Assembly: GCA_017694275.1 (NCBI GenBank)
Contig: JADINB010000125.1
Span: 1 to 12,208, forward strand
DNA: 12,208 nucleotides
Reading direction: 5' to 3'
From: Candidatus Egerieousia excrementavium
Lineage (GTDB): Bacteria; Bacteroidota; Bacteroidia; Bacteroidales; UBA932
Shown: piece after piece, positions 1-7,078 of the stretch
How positions within the stretch are numbered: position 1 is the first letter of the stretch
Layout: each line of letters starts with the position of its first letter
Program-made: the position numbers and the translations under genes
The notes under the pieces: model-generated
What the model was told of the DNA's origin: nothing
Seen by the model: the letters and a program-made list of their open reading frames with translations, nothing else
The model's database searches: none

Positions 1-333
1 AAAAACACCAACAAAAAGCACCTGGAAGACTTTATAGAAGCCTTGGTCATGACCATTTCCAATCCCGGAGCAATGTTGCTCATACTAGGCCTGTTTGCCG
101 TAGTCGGGCTGCGCTCCCCATCAGGCGGCGAAGAGAGCACTGCCATAACGATATTGTGGGGCGTATTTCTTGGAACTGTAACATGGTGGTTTTTCCTTAC
201 CTCGACAATCAACCGGTTCAGAAAGAGATTCCGTCTCAGACAACTGATGTTCATAAACCGTATAGCCGGCATAGCGATAGCTACGCTCGGAATGGTCACG
301 GCATTCGACGGAATCATAAAGATGATTGTCTGA
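1..333 (+). CDS. LysE-family amino-acid/metabolite exporter, C-terminal part
   Basis: The reading frame is open from base 1 to the TGA at 331-333, so this is the 3' end (110 codons) of a gene that begins outside the window. The visible part has the look of the LysE/RhtB family: DFIEALVMTISNPGAMLL near the start matches the conserved central region with its NP motif before a membrane helix, followed by a helix around FLGTVTWWFF, a basic loop (RKRFRLR) and a last helix beginning INRIAGIAIATLG. Members of the family are inner-membrane exporters of amino acids or small metabolites. The substrate cannot be told from this fragment. It converges on ugd with 19 bp between the two stop codons and no obvious terminator hairpin in that gap. 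Confidence 0.75.
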   Translation, partial: KNTNKKHLEDFIEALVMTISNPGAMLLILGLFAVVGLRSPSGGEESTAITILWGVFLGTVTWWFFLTSTINRFRKRFRLRQLMFINRIAGIAIATLGMVTAFDGIIKMIV

Positions 334-352
334 CCATGCCTCCGCACACAGC

Positions 353-1678
353 TTAGTAAGCCTTTTTCCCTATTGAATAGTAGCGGAACCCGTTGTCGCG
401 CATTTCATCTGCCGAATATATGTTTCTGCCGTCTACTACAATCCGGCCTTTCATCGCATTTTTCAACCGGTTCCAGTCTATCACCCTGAAGAGTTTCCAT
501 TCTGTAACAAGTGCCAATGCATCTGCTCCTTCGACAGCCTCATACTGAGAAACCGCATATTTGATTGAATCACCCAGATATCTTTTCTTTGATTCATCCA
601 TGGCAACGGGGTCGTATGCGATAACTTCAGCCCCTGCTTCCAGCAGAAGCCTTATGATGACCACCGACGGAGCCTCGCGCATGTCGTCTGTTTCCGGTTT
701 GAACGAAAGCCCCCATACAGCAATTCTTCTGCCTTTCAGGTCTCCGTCAAAGGCTTGAAGCAACTTTTCAAAGACCACTCTCTTCTGAAGCTGGTTTACA
801 TGTTCCACAGAGGCTATTACCTCCATTTTCACTCCATGTTCCTCGCCTGTCTTCACCAAAGCCTTTACGTCTTTGGGAAAACACGATCCACCGTAACCGC
901 AACCAGGATAGAGAAACTTGCTGCCGATCCTGCTGTCTGACGCGATACCGGCCCTGACCTTGTCTATGTTGGCCCCTGTCGCCTCGCAAAGGCGCGCCAT
1001 CTCATTCATGAAACTTATACGGGTAGCCAGCATGGCGTTTGCAGCATATTTGGTCATCTCAGCTGAGAGAATATCCATCATTATGACTCTGTAATTGTTA
1101 AGCTGGAACGGACGGTATATTCTCTCCATCAATTCTTTGGCGCGAAGAGAATCTACACCTATCACTATTCTGTCCGGACTCATGAAGTCTTTTATGGCTG
1201 ACCCTTCCTTCAGAAACTCAGGATTGGAAGCCACGTCAAAAGAAATGTTCTCCCCTCTTTTTTCAAGTTCTTCCCTAACCGCCTCCTTGACTCTGTTTGC
1301 CGTGCCGATTGGAACCGTACTCTTGGTGACCAGCAGCGTATATTTCCTTATAAGTTTGCCGAAGGTGCGGGCCACATCCAGCACATATTGCAGATCTGCA
1401 CTTCCGTCTTCTCCCGGAGGAGTTCCTACAGCAATGAATACCGCATCGCAACTGTCTATGCAACTTGCGAGCGAAGTTGAAAAGGAAAGGCGTCCGTTTG
1501 CCCTGTTTTTCCTTACCATTTCCTCCAGTCCCGGCTCATAAATAGGAATCACGCCATTGCACAGGCGTTCTATCTTTTTGGAATCTATATCTATACATGT
1601 AACATTGATTCCCATTTCCGAGAAACATGAGCCCGAGACGAGCCCCACATATCCTGTACCTACTATCGCTATATTCAT
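353..1678 (-). CDS. ugd: UDP-glucose 6-dehydrogenase
   Basis: Oxidises UDP-glucose to UDP-glucuronate with two NAD+ in the cytoplasm, feeding capsule, exopolysaccharide or other glycan synthesis. The 441-residue protein has the usual family length and all landmarks: an N-terminal Rossmann motif GTGYVGLVSG (residues 7-16), the STVPIGT segment (120-126), NPEFLKEGSAI (152-162), the central helix with K210 and N214, the catalytic cysteine C266 in GYGGSCFPKD, and the C-terminal UDP-binding domain with WGLSFKPETDDMREAPS. The start is the ATG at 1678, directly before the Rossmann strand, and no better upstream start exists. It is a single-gene unit: the neighbours are a convergent exporter gene and the divergent tmRNA gene. 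A candidate minus-strand promoter at 1805-1812 would give a leader of about 120 nt that contains two hairpins. UDP-N-acetylmannosamine dehydrogenases are related, but the motifs fit the UDP-glucose enzyme best. Confidence 0.95.
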   Translation of the reverse strand: MNIAIVGTGYVGLVSGSCFSEMGINVTCIDIDSKKIERLCNGVIPIYEPGLEEMVRKNRANGRLSFSTSLASCIDSCDAVFIAVGTPPGEDGSADLQYVLDVARTFGKLIRKYTLLVTKSTVPIGTANRVKEAVREELEKRGENISFDVASNPEFLKEGSAIKDFMSPDRIVIGVDSLRAKELMERIYRPFQLNNYRVIMMDILSAEMTKYAANAMLATRISFMNEMARLCEATGANIDKVRAGIASDSRIGSKFLYPGCGYGGSCFPKDVKALVKTGEEHGVKMEVIASVEHVNQLQKRVVFEKLLQAFDGDLKGRRIAVWGLSFKPETDDMREAPSVVIIRLLLEAGAEVIAYDPVAMDESKKRYLGDSIKYAVSQYEAVEGADALALVTEWKLFRVIDWNRLKNAMKGRIVVDGRNIYSADEMRDNGFRYYSIGKKAY

Positions 1679-1708
1679 ATCTTTCTTTACCTTACTGACG
1701 CAACAAAA

Positions 1709-1743
1709 CAGCCGATATTTGCATCTTGATTACGCATCGGCTG
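1709..1743 (-). promoter_or_regulatory. ugd leader hairpin, possible attenuator
   Basis: On the minus strand, CAGCCGAT and ATCGGCTG form a perfect 8-bp stem. The loop can pair further (GCGT with ATGC), and the stem is followed by TTTTGTTG, which resembles an intrinsic terminator 30-odd bases before the ugd start. A second inverted repeat lies upstream in the same leader (CGGCAGAAA at 1751-1759 with TTTCTGCCG at 1787-1795, 9 bp). The pairing is seen directly; the regulatory role is inference. Confidence 0.35.
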
Positions 1744-1804
1744 CAAACAGCGGCAGAAAGCATGAAAACAAATGCCGTGCCGCCCTTTTCTGCCGGTGCA
1801 GTGG

Positions 1805-1812
1805 CAAAGGTA
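1805..1812 (-). promoter_or_regulatory. Candidate -7 element for ugd
   Basis: The minus strand reads TACCTTTG, a full match to the Bacteroidota -7 consensus TAnnTTTG. The nearest TTTG upstream (plus-strand CAAA at 1835-1838) is 22 bp away, slightly longer than the usual 19-21. Transcription would start near 1800 and give ugd a leader of about 120 nt. The element faces the tmRNA promoter in a back-to-back arrangement. Confidence 0.4.
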
Positions 1813-1825
1813 AAAATAAAAGTCG

Positions 1826-1833
1826 TATCTTTG
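1826..1833 (+). promoter_or_regulatory. Candidate -7 element for ssrA
   Basis: TATCTTTG matches TAnnTTTG exactly and lies 12 bases before the mature 5' end of the tmRNA. Transcription would thus start a few bases upstream of 1846 and leave a short precursor for RNase P to remove. No clear -33 TTTG is seen at the expected distance. Confidence 0.55.
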
Positions 1834-1845
1834 CCAAAGTTAACC

Positions 1846-2241
1846 GGGGATGTTTTGGTTTTGACATCGAATTAATTGCCGGGTAAGCATGCCGAGCGTT
1901 GTGAGTATGGCTCGCTAATCCTAACTTTCAAGCCTATAAATGGCGAAAACAACTATGCACTCGCTGCGTAATAAACCAAGTTTATTAGCTTAATCCACTA
2001 CGCCAAGGCTGCGTCAGGGACGAGTATCCTTCTGCACTTTATACCTGTTATGTGCAGTAAACAGGGTATCATTCAAACGGGTTGCACGCGTTCACTCCTC
2101 TAAGACGCGCCAAGATCCAGAGGATAAGGTCCGGGTGGCTTGCCTGTAAGCAGCCCTCTCCCGACAACCAAGAACAGGCTAAGCATGTAGAAAGCTCTGC
2201 GGTGGTTCGCTTGGACGGCGGTTCGAGTCCGCCCATCTCCA
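1846..2241 (+). ncRNA. ssrA: Transfer-messenger RNA (tmRNA)
   Basis: tmRNA rescues ribosomes stalled on broken mRNAs and tags the nascent peptide for proteolysis, working with SmpB. The tRNA-like ends pair as a 7-bp acceptor stem: GGGGATG (1846-1852) with CATCTCC (2234-2240), including the G3-U pair that is the alanyl-tRNA synthetase identity element. A2241 is the discriminator. The T-arm GGCGGTTCGAGTCCGCC (2217-2233) is canonical. The following bases are CAAC, so the 3' CCA appears not to be fully encoded. The tag frame starts after a pyrimidine/A-rich stretch and reads GENNYALAA before two stop codons. Length (396 nt before CCA) is normal for a one-piece tmRNA. The gene stands alone between divergent ugd and the convergent HD-domain gene. 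Confidence 0.97.
1942..1971 (+). other. tmRNA tag-peptide reading frame
   Basis: The codons GGC GAA AAC AAC TAT GCA CTC GCT GCG TAA encode GENNYALAA, with a second TAA at 1972-1974. The first alanine of the tag comes from the charged tmRNA, and GGC is taken as the resume codon by comparison with Bacteroidota tags as I remember them. The ALAA end is the ClpXP-type degron. Confidence 0.9.
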
Positions 2242-2246
2242 CAACA

Positions 2247-2267
2247 GGCCGCGTATGCGGCCTTATT
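2247..2267 (+). terminator. Terminator hairpin after ssrA, probably shared
   Basis: GGCCGC (2247-2252), loop GTAT, GCGGCC (2257-2262) form a perfect 6-bp GC stem six bases after the tmRNA end, followed by TTATTCC. The hairpin abuts the TAA stop of the convergent HD-domain gene (2263-2265), so it could end transcription from both sides. The U-tract is weak on both strands. Confidence 0.55.
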
Positions 2268-4371
2268 CCATTTCCACATCGACCTTTACCGAGCGTAATG
2301 CATCCGGTTCCTCTTTTTTAGGATAGGCTATCCTTGCATGGTAAATCTCTCCCAAATGCTTTTTAAATACATCCTTGATTATATTTATCTCCTTGATCGA
2401 GATATCTGCAAGTGCAAGTTGAGAATCAGATATGCGCTGGCTGAGTATATTGTCCACCAGTTCTGAGATACTCTCCTTTGAATAATCTTTCAGAGACCTT
2501 GAGGCGGCCTCCACCGCATCTGCCATCATGACAACCACCTGCTCTTTTGTAGTAGGCAGCGTTCCCTTGTATGTGAATTTGTCTTTATGGGAAGGATCGC
2601 CCCCGTCGTTGCAGTACCTGTTATAGAAATACAGGGTTTGCGACTGTCCGTGATGCGAAGTAATAAAATCTATAACCATCTGCGGCAGATGATATTTTCT
2701 TGCCAGCTCAGCACCGTCGGGCACATGCTTGATTATAAGTTGTGCGCTTTCTATGGGAGACAGGGCGGCATGATAATGGATTCCCGGAGCCTCGTTTTCC
2801 ACAAAACACTGTGGATTGTTCAGTTTCCCCACATCGTGATAGAGGGCGCCTACCTTTACCAGAGTTGCGTTTCCGTTGATTGCAGCAACTGCCCTTTCGG
2901 CCATATTTGCAACCTGAAGCGAGTGCTGGAAAGTTCCGGGAGCCTTTTTCGCAAGTTCCTGGAGCAAAGGATTGTTGGTATCGGAAAGGTCCCTCAATGT
3001 AGAGATGGAAACCAGCATGAATATCTTTTCAAGCAGATATACCAGAGGATACGCGGCAACTATGAGGAGTGCATTCAGCAAAAGATAAAGGGCAGTAATG
3101 TCAAACCCGTCTATCCCTTCAGATTCTACAAGCCTGAAAGCCACTTCGACCGCCACCATTGCAATATAAATCATAAGGGCATTCATGAACTGAAGCCATC
3201 CTCTGTTCAGGAATTTGAATGAGACTATGGCTATCCAGCCTGCAAACAGGTTGAGCCAAAAGAGTTTCAGACCGTTTTCATCTATGATGAGCAATGGCAG
3301 GAGCATCAGGGTATATATTGGAAATATAATTTTCGACCTGAAAAACGCCATCATATAGAGTGCAAATACCGAATAGGGTATAAAAAACATATAGACCGAT
3401 GACACATTGTGTACCGCAGATGTTATCGCAAAGGAGAAAACCATCAGGAACAATATGAAATACAACTCATTCAGCCGCTCGAAAAGCGATATGTCGATAA
3501 GATAAACCGCTATGTAGAGTGCCATGAAAATTGCCAGCAGGAACATTGCATGCGCCAGAACAAGTTCCCACCTGCTGCCCGAATAGCCCATGCTGGAAAG
3601 ATATTCCGCCTTGTATGAATCAAGCACCTGCTCTATTTCCGCAGTGACAATCTCGCCGTTTGACACTATAAGCTGTCCCGTATATATCATGCCTTTTGTA
3701 GGTGAAATATAGTCTACCGCTTCTTTGTGGAGCCTGTCGGTAGTAACCTTGTCGTAAAACAGATTGGGTTCTATGATGCTTACCAGATAGAGCCGCTGCA
3801 AGAGAGAATCTGCATTCATGCCAGGGAAAACGGTGCGGAGACTCGACTCGATGTATCTGTAAGCCTTGGCCTGATCGTAGACATACGATTCAAGAATCTC
3901 TGAATTGCTGTCGGGACGCTGCAGAAAGATAAGGTCTGTCCCGTTTATTGCAACTGAAGTGTCTTTTTCGGCCATGGACCTTACTGGCATCACACCTTTC
4001 TGGTATATCTGCTTTATATCTTCATTGATTATTGAAAGCACGCTGTCTTCCAAATTGTTGCGCACCGCAATCATGGAAAGTCTGTGCAGCACCTTGTTTA
4101 CGACAGACTCATCGTACGTATAATATGGAATGATCTTTGAGGCTACCATGTCTCTTTCAGAGGTAAGTTCCGCCTGAGTCTTCAACAGAGGAAAATCCAT
4201 TGGCGCAACAAGAGTCTCATAAAGCCATGCCCTTCCACGCTGGTAGTCATATTTGAACTTTCCTTCGTTAGGGAAGATGAACATCATTATTACAAAGGCT
4301 ATGATGAGCCCAAAGCAGACGGCCTTGCTTGTCAATATTTTCTTGGATTTCAGAAGTTCTTGTTTCTCCAT
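2263..4371 (-). CDS. pgpH: 7TM-HD (PgpH-like) cyclic-di-AMP phosphodiesterase
   Basis: The 702-residue protein has the layout of the 7TMR-HD family (PgpH of Listeria, YqfF of Bacillus). It has an N-terminal membrane helix (about 17-34), an extracytoplasmic 7TMR-HDED region (about 45-265), seven helices between about 268 and 455, and a cytoplasmic HD domain. Metal-ligand motifs are intact: H483 (GTFQHSLQVANMAERA), H512-D513 (GALYHDVGKL), H534, the pair H573-H574 (TSHHG) and D618 (MMADAVEAASRSL). Characterised relatives hydrolyse c-di-AMP to pApA, linking osmotic and wall homeostasis to a membrane sensor; the substrate here is inferred from the family. The ATG at 4371 is 26 bp after the stop of the SMR exporter gene, so the two may be cotranscribed. 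A minus-strand TATTTTTG (4379-4386) could also give an almost leaderless transcript of its own. Confidence 0.88.
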   Translation of the reverse strand: MEKQELLKSKKILTSKAVCFGLIIAFVIMMFIFPNEGKFKYDYQRGRAWLYETLVAPMDFPLLKTQAELTSERDMVASKIIPYYTYDESVVNKVLHRLSMIAVRNNLEDSVLSIINEDIKQIYQKGVMPVRSMAEKDTSVAINGTDLIFLQRPDSNSEILESYVYDQAKAYRYIESSLRTVFPGMNADSLLQRLYLVSIIEPNLFYDKVTTDRLHKEAVDYISPTKGMIYTGQLIVSNGEIVTAEIEQVLDSYKAEYLSSMGYSGSRWELVLAHAMFLLAIFMALYIAVYLIDISLFERLNELYFILFLMVFSFAITSAVHNVSSVYMFFIPYSVFALYMMAFFRSKIIFPIYTLMLLPLLIIDENGLKLFWLNLFAGWIAIVSFKFLNRGWLQFMNALMIYIAMVAVEVAFRLVESEGIDGFDITALYLLLNALLIVAAYPLVYLLEKIFMLVSISTLRDLSDTNNPLLQELAKKAPGTFQHSLQVANMAERAVAAINGNATLVKVGALYHDVGKLNNPQCFVENEAPGIHYHAALSPIESAQLIIKHVPDGAELARKYHLPQMVIDFITSHHGQSQTLYFYNRYCNDGGDPSHKDKFTYKGTLPTTKEQVVVMMADAVEAASRSLKDYSKESISELVDNILSQRISDSQLALADISIKEINIIKDVFKKHLGEIYHARIAYPKKEEPDALRSVKVDVEME

Positions 4372-4397
4372 AACTTAACAAAAATAAAAACTGTTTG

Positions 4398-4718
4398 TCA
4401 AACCATTTTAAGACCGACAACGGAAATAATAAGCGTAACGATAAAAAAGATTCTGGCAAACGATACCGGCTCGTGAAAAAAGAAAATGCCGAGCAGCACT
4501 GTACCTACGGCACCTATGCCAGTCCATACAGGATAGGCTGTGCTTATGGGCAGGGTCTGGACCGCCTTTGCCAAAAGCACCATACTTATTATAAGGCAAA
4601 TGATAAATCCTGCCCCCCACAAATAATATTCGCTTCCGCTGCATTCCTTCATTTTACCCAGACAAAAGGCAAATCCGGATTCGAAACAGCCGGCGACAAT
4701 CAGAATCACCCAGTTCAT
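4398..4718 (-). CDS. Small multidrug resistance (SugE/Gdx-like) exporter
   Basis: A 106-residue four-helix membrane protein of the SMR family, which work as dual-topology dimers exchanging protons for cationic substrates. The essential glutamate is E13 in helix 1 (VAGCFESGFAF). S45, Y62 and W65 fall where the guanidinium-exporter subtype (Gdx/SugE) has its conserved Ser, Tyr and Trp, and the segment AYPVWTGIGAVGTVLLG is typical of that subtype. Residue 16 is Phe where Gdx proteins usually have Trp, so guanidinium as substrate is likely but not certain. No guanidine riboswitch fits upstream: only 69 bp separate it from the divergent esterase gene. It lies just upstream of the HD phosphodiesterase gene and may share its transcript. 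Confidence 0.85.
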   Translation of the reverse strand: MNWVILIVAGCFESGFAFCLGKMKECSGSEYYLWGAGFIICLIISMVLLAKAVQTLPISTAYPVWTGIGAVGTVLLGIFFFHEPVSFARIFFIVTLIISVVGLKMV

Positions 4719-4748
4719 AATTTAATTTCCGACAGTTGAAAAAACAGA

Positions 4749-4756
4749 CAAAAATA
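4749..4756 (-). promoter_or_regulatory. Candidate -7 element for the SMR exporter
   Basis: The minus strand reads TATTTTTG, an exact TAnnTTTG match about 31 bases before the start codon of the SMR gene. The only TTTG further upstream on that strand (4781-4784) is 24 bp away, so the -33 element is poor. Confidence 0.35.
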
Positions 4757-4768
4757 GAAGAAAAATAC

Positions 4769-4776
4769 TAATTTTG
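4769..4776 (+). promoter_or_regulatory. Candidate -7 element for the esterase
   Basis: TAATTTTG matches TAnnTTTG exactly. Transcription would start near 4783. That leaves only about 5 bases before the ATG at 4788 and about 14 before the ATG at 4797, which slightly favours the second start codon. Confidence 0.4.
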
Positions 4777-4787
4777 CAGACAAAACA

Positions 4788-5639
4788 ATGATAATTATGA
4801 GACATGCTTCATTTAGCAGACTGCTTGCAGTCCTGACAATTTCCACGATACTCTTTTCATATGAGGGCCATGCCAGAGAATTAATCGTCATGGAATCTGA
4901 AAATCTGAAATGCAACGATTCGGTACTGGTGTTTACTCCGAAAAACGAAAACGGGATTGAGATTGAACCCGCTGCAAACCTTTTTCTGCTTCATGGCTGG
5001 GGAGGGTGCTACAGCAACTGGAGCGACAAATATGATCTGCAGCAGATTTGCGACAGAACCGGTTTCAGGATAATCTGCCCCGACGGCTTCTACAACAGCT
5101 GGTATCTGGACAACAGCGATTCAACCCAGATGCAATGGCGTGCCTTTTTCCATGAAGAACTCTATCCGCTTATGGAAGAAAAATATGGCATAAAACCGGA
5201 AAACACCTTTATAACAGGACTGAGTATGGGAGGACACGGAGCTGTCAACATATTCATAGACAACATAGACAAGTTCAGAGCATGCGGCAGTATGAGCGGT
5301 GTGCTGAATCTCCAGTATACAAATCTTAAAGACAAGGAAATCAAAAAGATTGTAGGAGACAAGACAGAACGATACGACAGCGAAAGCGCTGTTGTAAGAA
5401 TCGCATCGGTTGCAGAAAGGCTGCAAGATGCAGACAAACCCATAATAGTAACCTGCGGATACGGAGATGTCTATTCAAAATGTTCTGAGGAATTTTCAGA
5501 CAAGTGCAGGGAACTGTCGGTACCTCACATTCTTATGCTTTCTCCGGGAGTACATTCATGGGCATACTGGGGATTTGCACTTGAAGAGCATCTGTTTCTT
5601 TTCAATAAAATTCTGAAAGGCGAAAATCTCGGTTATTGA
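4788..5639 (+). CDS. Exported serine esterase (esterase D/COG0627-type alpha/beta hydrolase)
   Basis: An alpha/beta hydrolase of 283 residues from the ATG at 4788 or 280 from the ATG at 4797. The N-terminus is a signal peptide, with a hydrophobic stretch at about 11-24 and likely cleavage near SYEGHA-RE, so it acts in the periplasm or outside. The oxyanion region is LLHGWGGCYSNW (67-78), the nucleophile is S146 in the elbow GLSMGGHGA, the likely acid is D227 (CGYGDVYSK), and the histidine is H256 (PGVHSWAYW). This order and the CGxxD motif fit the putative-esterase family that includes esterase D, feruloyl and acetyl-xylan esterases and antigen-85-like acyltransferases. The substrate is unknown; no polysaccharide-utilisation genes lie next to it. 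Its last codons overlap the end of the convergent DUF3108-like gene by 7 bp. Confidence 0.8.
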   Translation: MIIMRHASFSRLLAVLTISTILFSYEGHARELIVMESENLKCNDSVLVFTPKNENGIEIEPAANLFLLHGWGGCYSNWSDKYDLQQICDRTGFRIICPDGFYNSWYLDNSDSTQMQWRAFFHEELYPLMEEKYGIKPENTFITGLSMGGHGAVNIFIDNIDKFRACGSMSGVLNLQYTNLKDKEIKKIVGDKTERYDSESAVVRIASVAERLQDADKPIIVTCGYGDVYSKCSEEFSDKCRELSVPHILMLSPGVHSWAYWGFALEEHLFLFNKILKGENLGY

Positions 5640-6304
5640 AACCGGACAAGACGGCACTCTGTTCTCATCAGCCCCTCCATACTGCTTACGGTGTAAAGAA
5701 GCGGGCCCAGACCTTTTTCATACCAGATTGTAAAATAAAGTTTCTGCGGAGAACTCAACAGGTTTACTTCAGATTCATTGGTCACTTTCATGGCTTCAAA
5801 AGTGCCGGCCGGAACTGTCACCAGGCCCGGGGAATGAACTACAGTCTCGCCTAAAAGAATGTCCATTGCGACAGGCATGTTTTCCATGAACCCTTCCAGC
5901 CTTACAGATGTACCTCCATACCTTTCACCGGGAACAGGATTCTTTGGGAAAGTTGCCTCACCGCCTTCACCTGACTGCTTCAGACCAGATAGGCCAGGCA
6001 TCAGGAAGGCCACTATGTCTTTTGCTTTGACAATATAAAAATCTGCACTGTCTCTGTATGTTACAGATGAAACAGAATATTTTTCGGAAAAAAGCGAATC
6101 TGCATAGAATGTAATGTCACACACCATGTTGCCGGCCTTGTTTCCGGAAATCATAGTAAGATAAAATTCCCCGTTCCCCATTGGCGAGGTATATTCCACT
6201 TCATAAAAGAGTTTTTTGCCCGTTGACGGTGCAAGAAACTCCAACTGCGCCGACACAGGAAACGCAACGGCAATAAAAAGAAGAAATACCGCTGTTCCCT
6301 TCAT
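5633..6304 (-). CDS. Exported DUF3108-like protein
   Basis: A 223-residue protein with a clear signal peptide, MKGTAVFLLFIAVAFPVSA followed by Q, suggesting periplasmic location. The rest is beta-rich: GKKLFYEVEYTSPMGNGEF near the start and VPAGTFEAMKVTNESEV, then IWYEKGLGPLLYTVSSMEG near the end. This pattern (a tyrosine-rich opening strand, an 'aGtfea.kv' strand, a 'wy..glGp' strand) resembles the DUF3108 beta-barrel-like family. The function is unknown. I chose the ATG at 6304 over one seven codons earlier because it starts the signal peptide directly and has a good Shine-Dalgarno GGAGGAG (6312-6318) eight bases upstream. It follows the DUF2461 gene with one base between stop and start (TGAGATG), so the two are cotranslated. 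Confidence 0.7.
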   Translation of the reverse strand: MKGTAVFLLFIAVAFPVSAQLEFLAPSTGKKLFYEVEYTSPMGNGEFYLTMISGNKAGNMVCDITFYADSLFSEKYSVSSVTYRDSADFYIVKAKDIVAFLMPGLSGLKQSGEGGEATFPKNPVPGERYGGTSVRLEGFMENMPVAMDILLGETVVHSPGLVTVPAGTFEAMKVTNESEVNLLSSPQKLYFTIWYEKGLGPLLYTVSSMEGLMRTECRLVRFQ

Positions 6305-6305
6305 C

Positions 6306-7004
6306 TCAGCACTCCTCCAATGCATAATCTACAGCCATGTTTATCAACTTATTATATCTGCAACAGTTTTTAAAGTGCATATTTACGTACTCCAGCAGCC
6401 TGTCATTGCCGCCAAAAAGCACCTCTTCACTTATCGGCATAAACAGCCCGAACTCTTTCTGCCTGATCAGTCCGCCCCACTCCTGCCTTACGTCATTGAA
6501 CCCCTGAGGCAGTTTTTTCAGCACATCGCCATCCAGTTTAAAGCCTTTTGCCTGATCTATTGCATCAAGAAAGGTATATCCGTTTACATAAATCTCGTCG
6601 CGTATGCTTTTTACGATTTTTGCATCGGGACGGTAAAGTCCCGCAGCAAGAAGCGGGCCTCCGCGGAAACCGTTTCCATCTTCCCAAACCGGCTCAACAT
6701 GAAAATAGTAGCCTGCATATTGCGACTTTTTGCCACCTTTGCATATATAGGCTCCAATATGGGTCTTATAAGGCGATTTGTCTCTTGAAAAACGTATATC
6801 CCTGTATATTCTGTAAGTACAATCCTTTAGGGAAAGTGCAGAATCCTTTATATCGCTGTCCCACTGCCCGATCTTTTTTATAAGGGATGCCGCAAAATCG
6901 TTGAATACTGCCTGGACTTGCAAATATTCAGCCTTATTTGCATTGAACCATTCACGGTTGTTGTTCTCTTTCAGCCTGCACAGGAAATCATATACGCGTT
7001 TCAT
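6306..7004 (-). CDS. DUF2461 family protein
   Basis: A 232-residue soluble protein of the DUF2461/TIGR02453 family, close to the usual length. The family signature is visible: NNREWFNANKAEY near residue 15, then YRIYRDIRFSRDKSPYKTHIG around 63-83, GYYFHVEP, and GFRGGPLLAAGLYRP. No biochemical function is established for the family as far as I know. There is no signal peptide or membrane segment. It is the first gene of a two-gene unit with the exported DUF3108-like protein and is divergent from the steroid-type operon across a 74-bp gap. An exact TAnnTTTG lies 30 bases upstream. Confidence 0.88.
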   Translation of the reverse strand: MKRVYDFLCRLKENNNREWFNANKAEYLQVQAVFNDFAASLIKKIGQWDSDIKDSALSLKDCTYRIYRDIRFSRDKSPYKTHIGAYICKGGKKSQYAGYYFHVEPVWEDGNGFRGGPLLAAGLYRPDAKIVKSIRDEIYVNGYTFLDAIDQAKGFKLDGDVLKKLPQGFNDVRQEWGGLIRQKEFGLFMPISEEVLFGGNDRLLEYVNMHFKNCCRYNKLINMAVDYALEEC

Positions 7005-7034
7005 TTTACTCCATTTATTCTTTCAAACAATGGC

Positions 7035-7042
7035 CAAAATTA
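7035..7042 (-). promoter_or_regulatory. Candidate -7 element for the DUF2461 unit
   Basis: The minus strand reads TAATTTTG, an exact match to TAnnTTTG. A CTG triplet 19 bp upstream on that strand is one base off the TTG of the -33 element, so the spacing fits a Bacteroidota promoter. Confidence 0.45.
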
Positions 7043-7066
7043 CAAATAAATTGTATTTTTACAGAT

Positions 7067-7074
7067 TGTTTTTG
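7067..7074 (+). promoter_or_regulatory. Weak -7 element for the steroid-type operon
   Basis: TGTTTTTG differs from TAnnTTTG at one base and ends four bases before the ATG at 7079, so the transcript would be almost leaderless. It is the best candidate in the 74-bp divergent gap on this strand, and no -33 element is evident. A weak core promoter could mean that an activator is needed; this is inference. Confidence 0.25.
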
Positions 7075-7078
7075 AAAA

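Noticed and set aside
1095..1541. Plus-strand open frame of 148 codons
   Set aside because: It is antisense to the well-supported ugd gene and has no family resemblance.
2082..2321. Plus-strand open frame of 79 codons
   Set aside because: It lies inside the 3' half of the tmRNA and its terminator, so it is not a protein gene.
4719..4787. Guanidine riboswitch upstream of the SMR exporter
   Set aside because: Only 69 bp separate the divergent genes, the sequence is A-rich, and none of the conserved ykkC-type motifs is visible.
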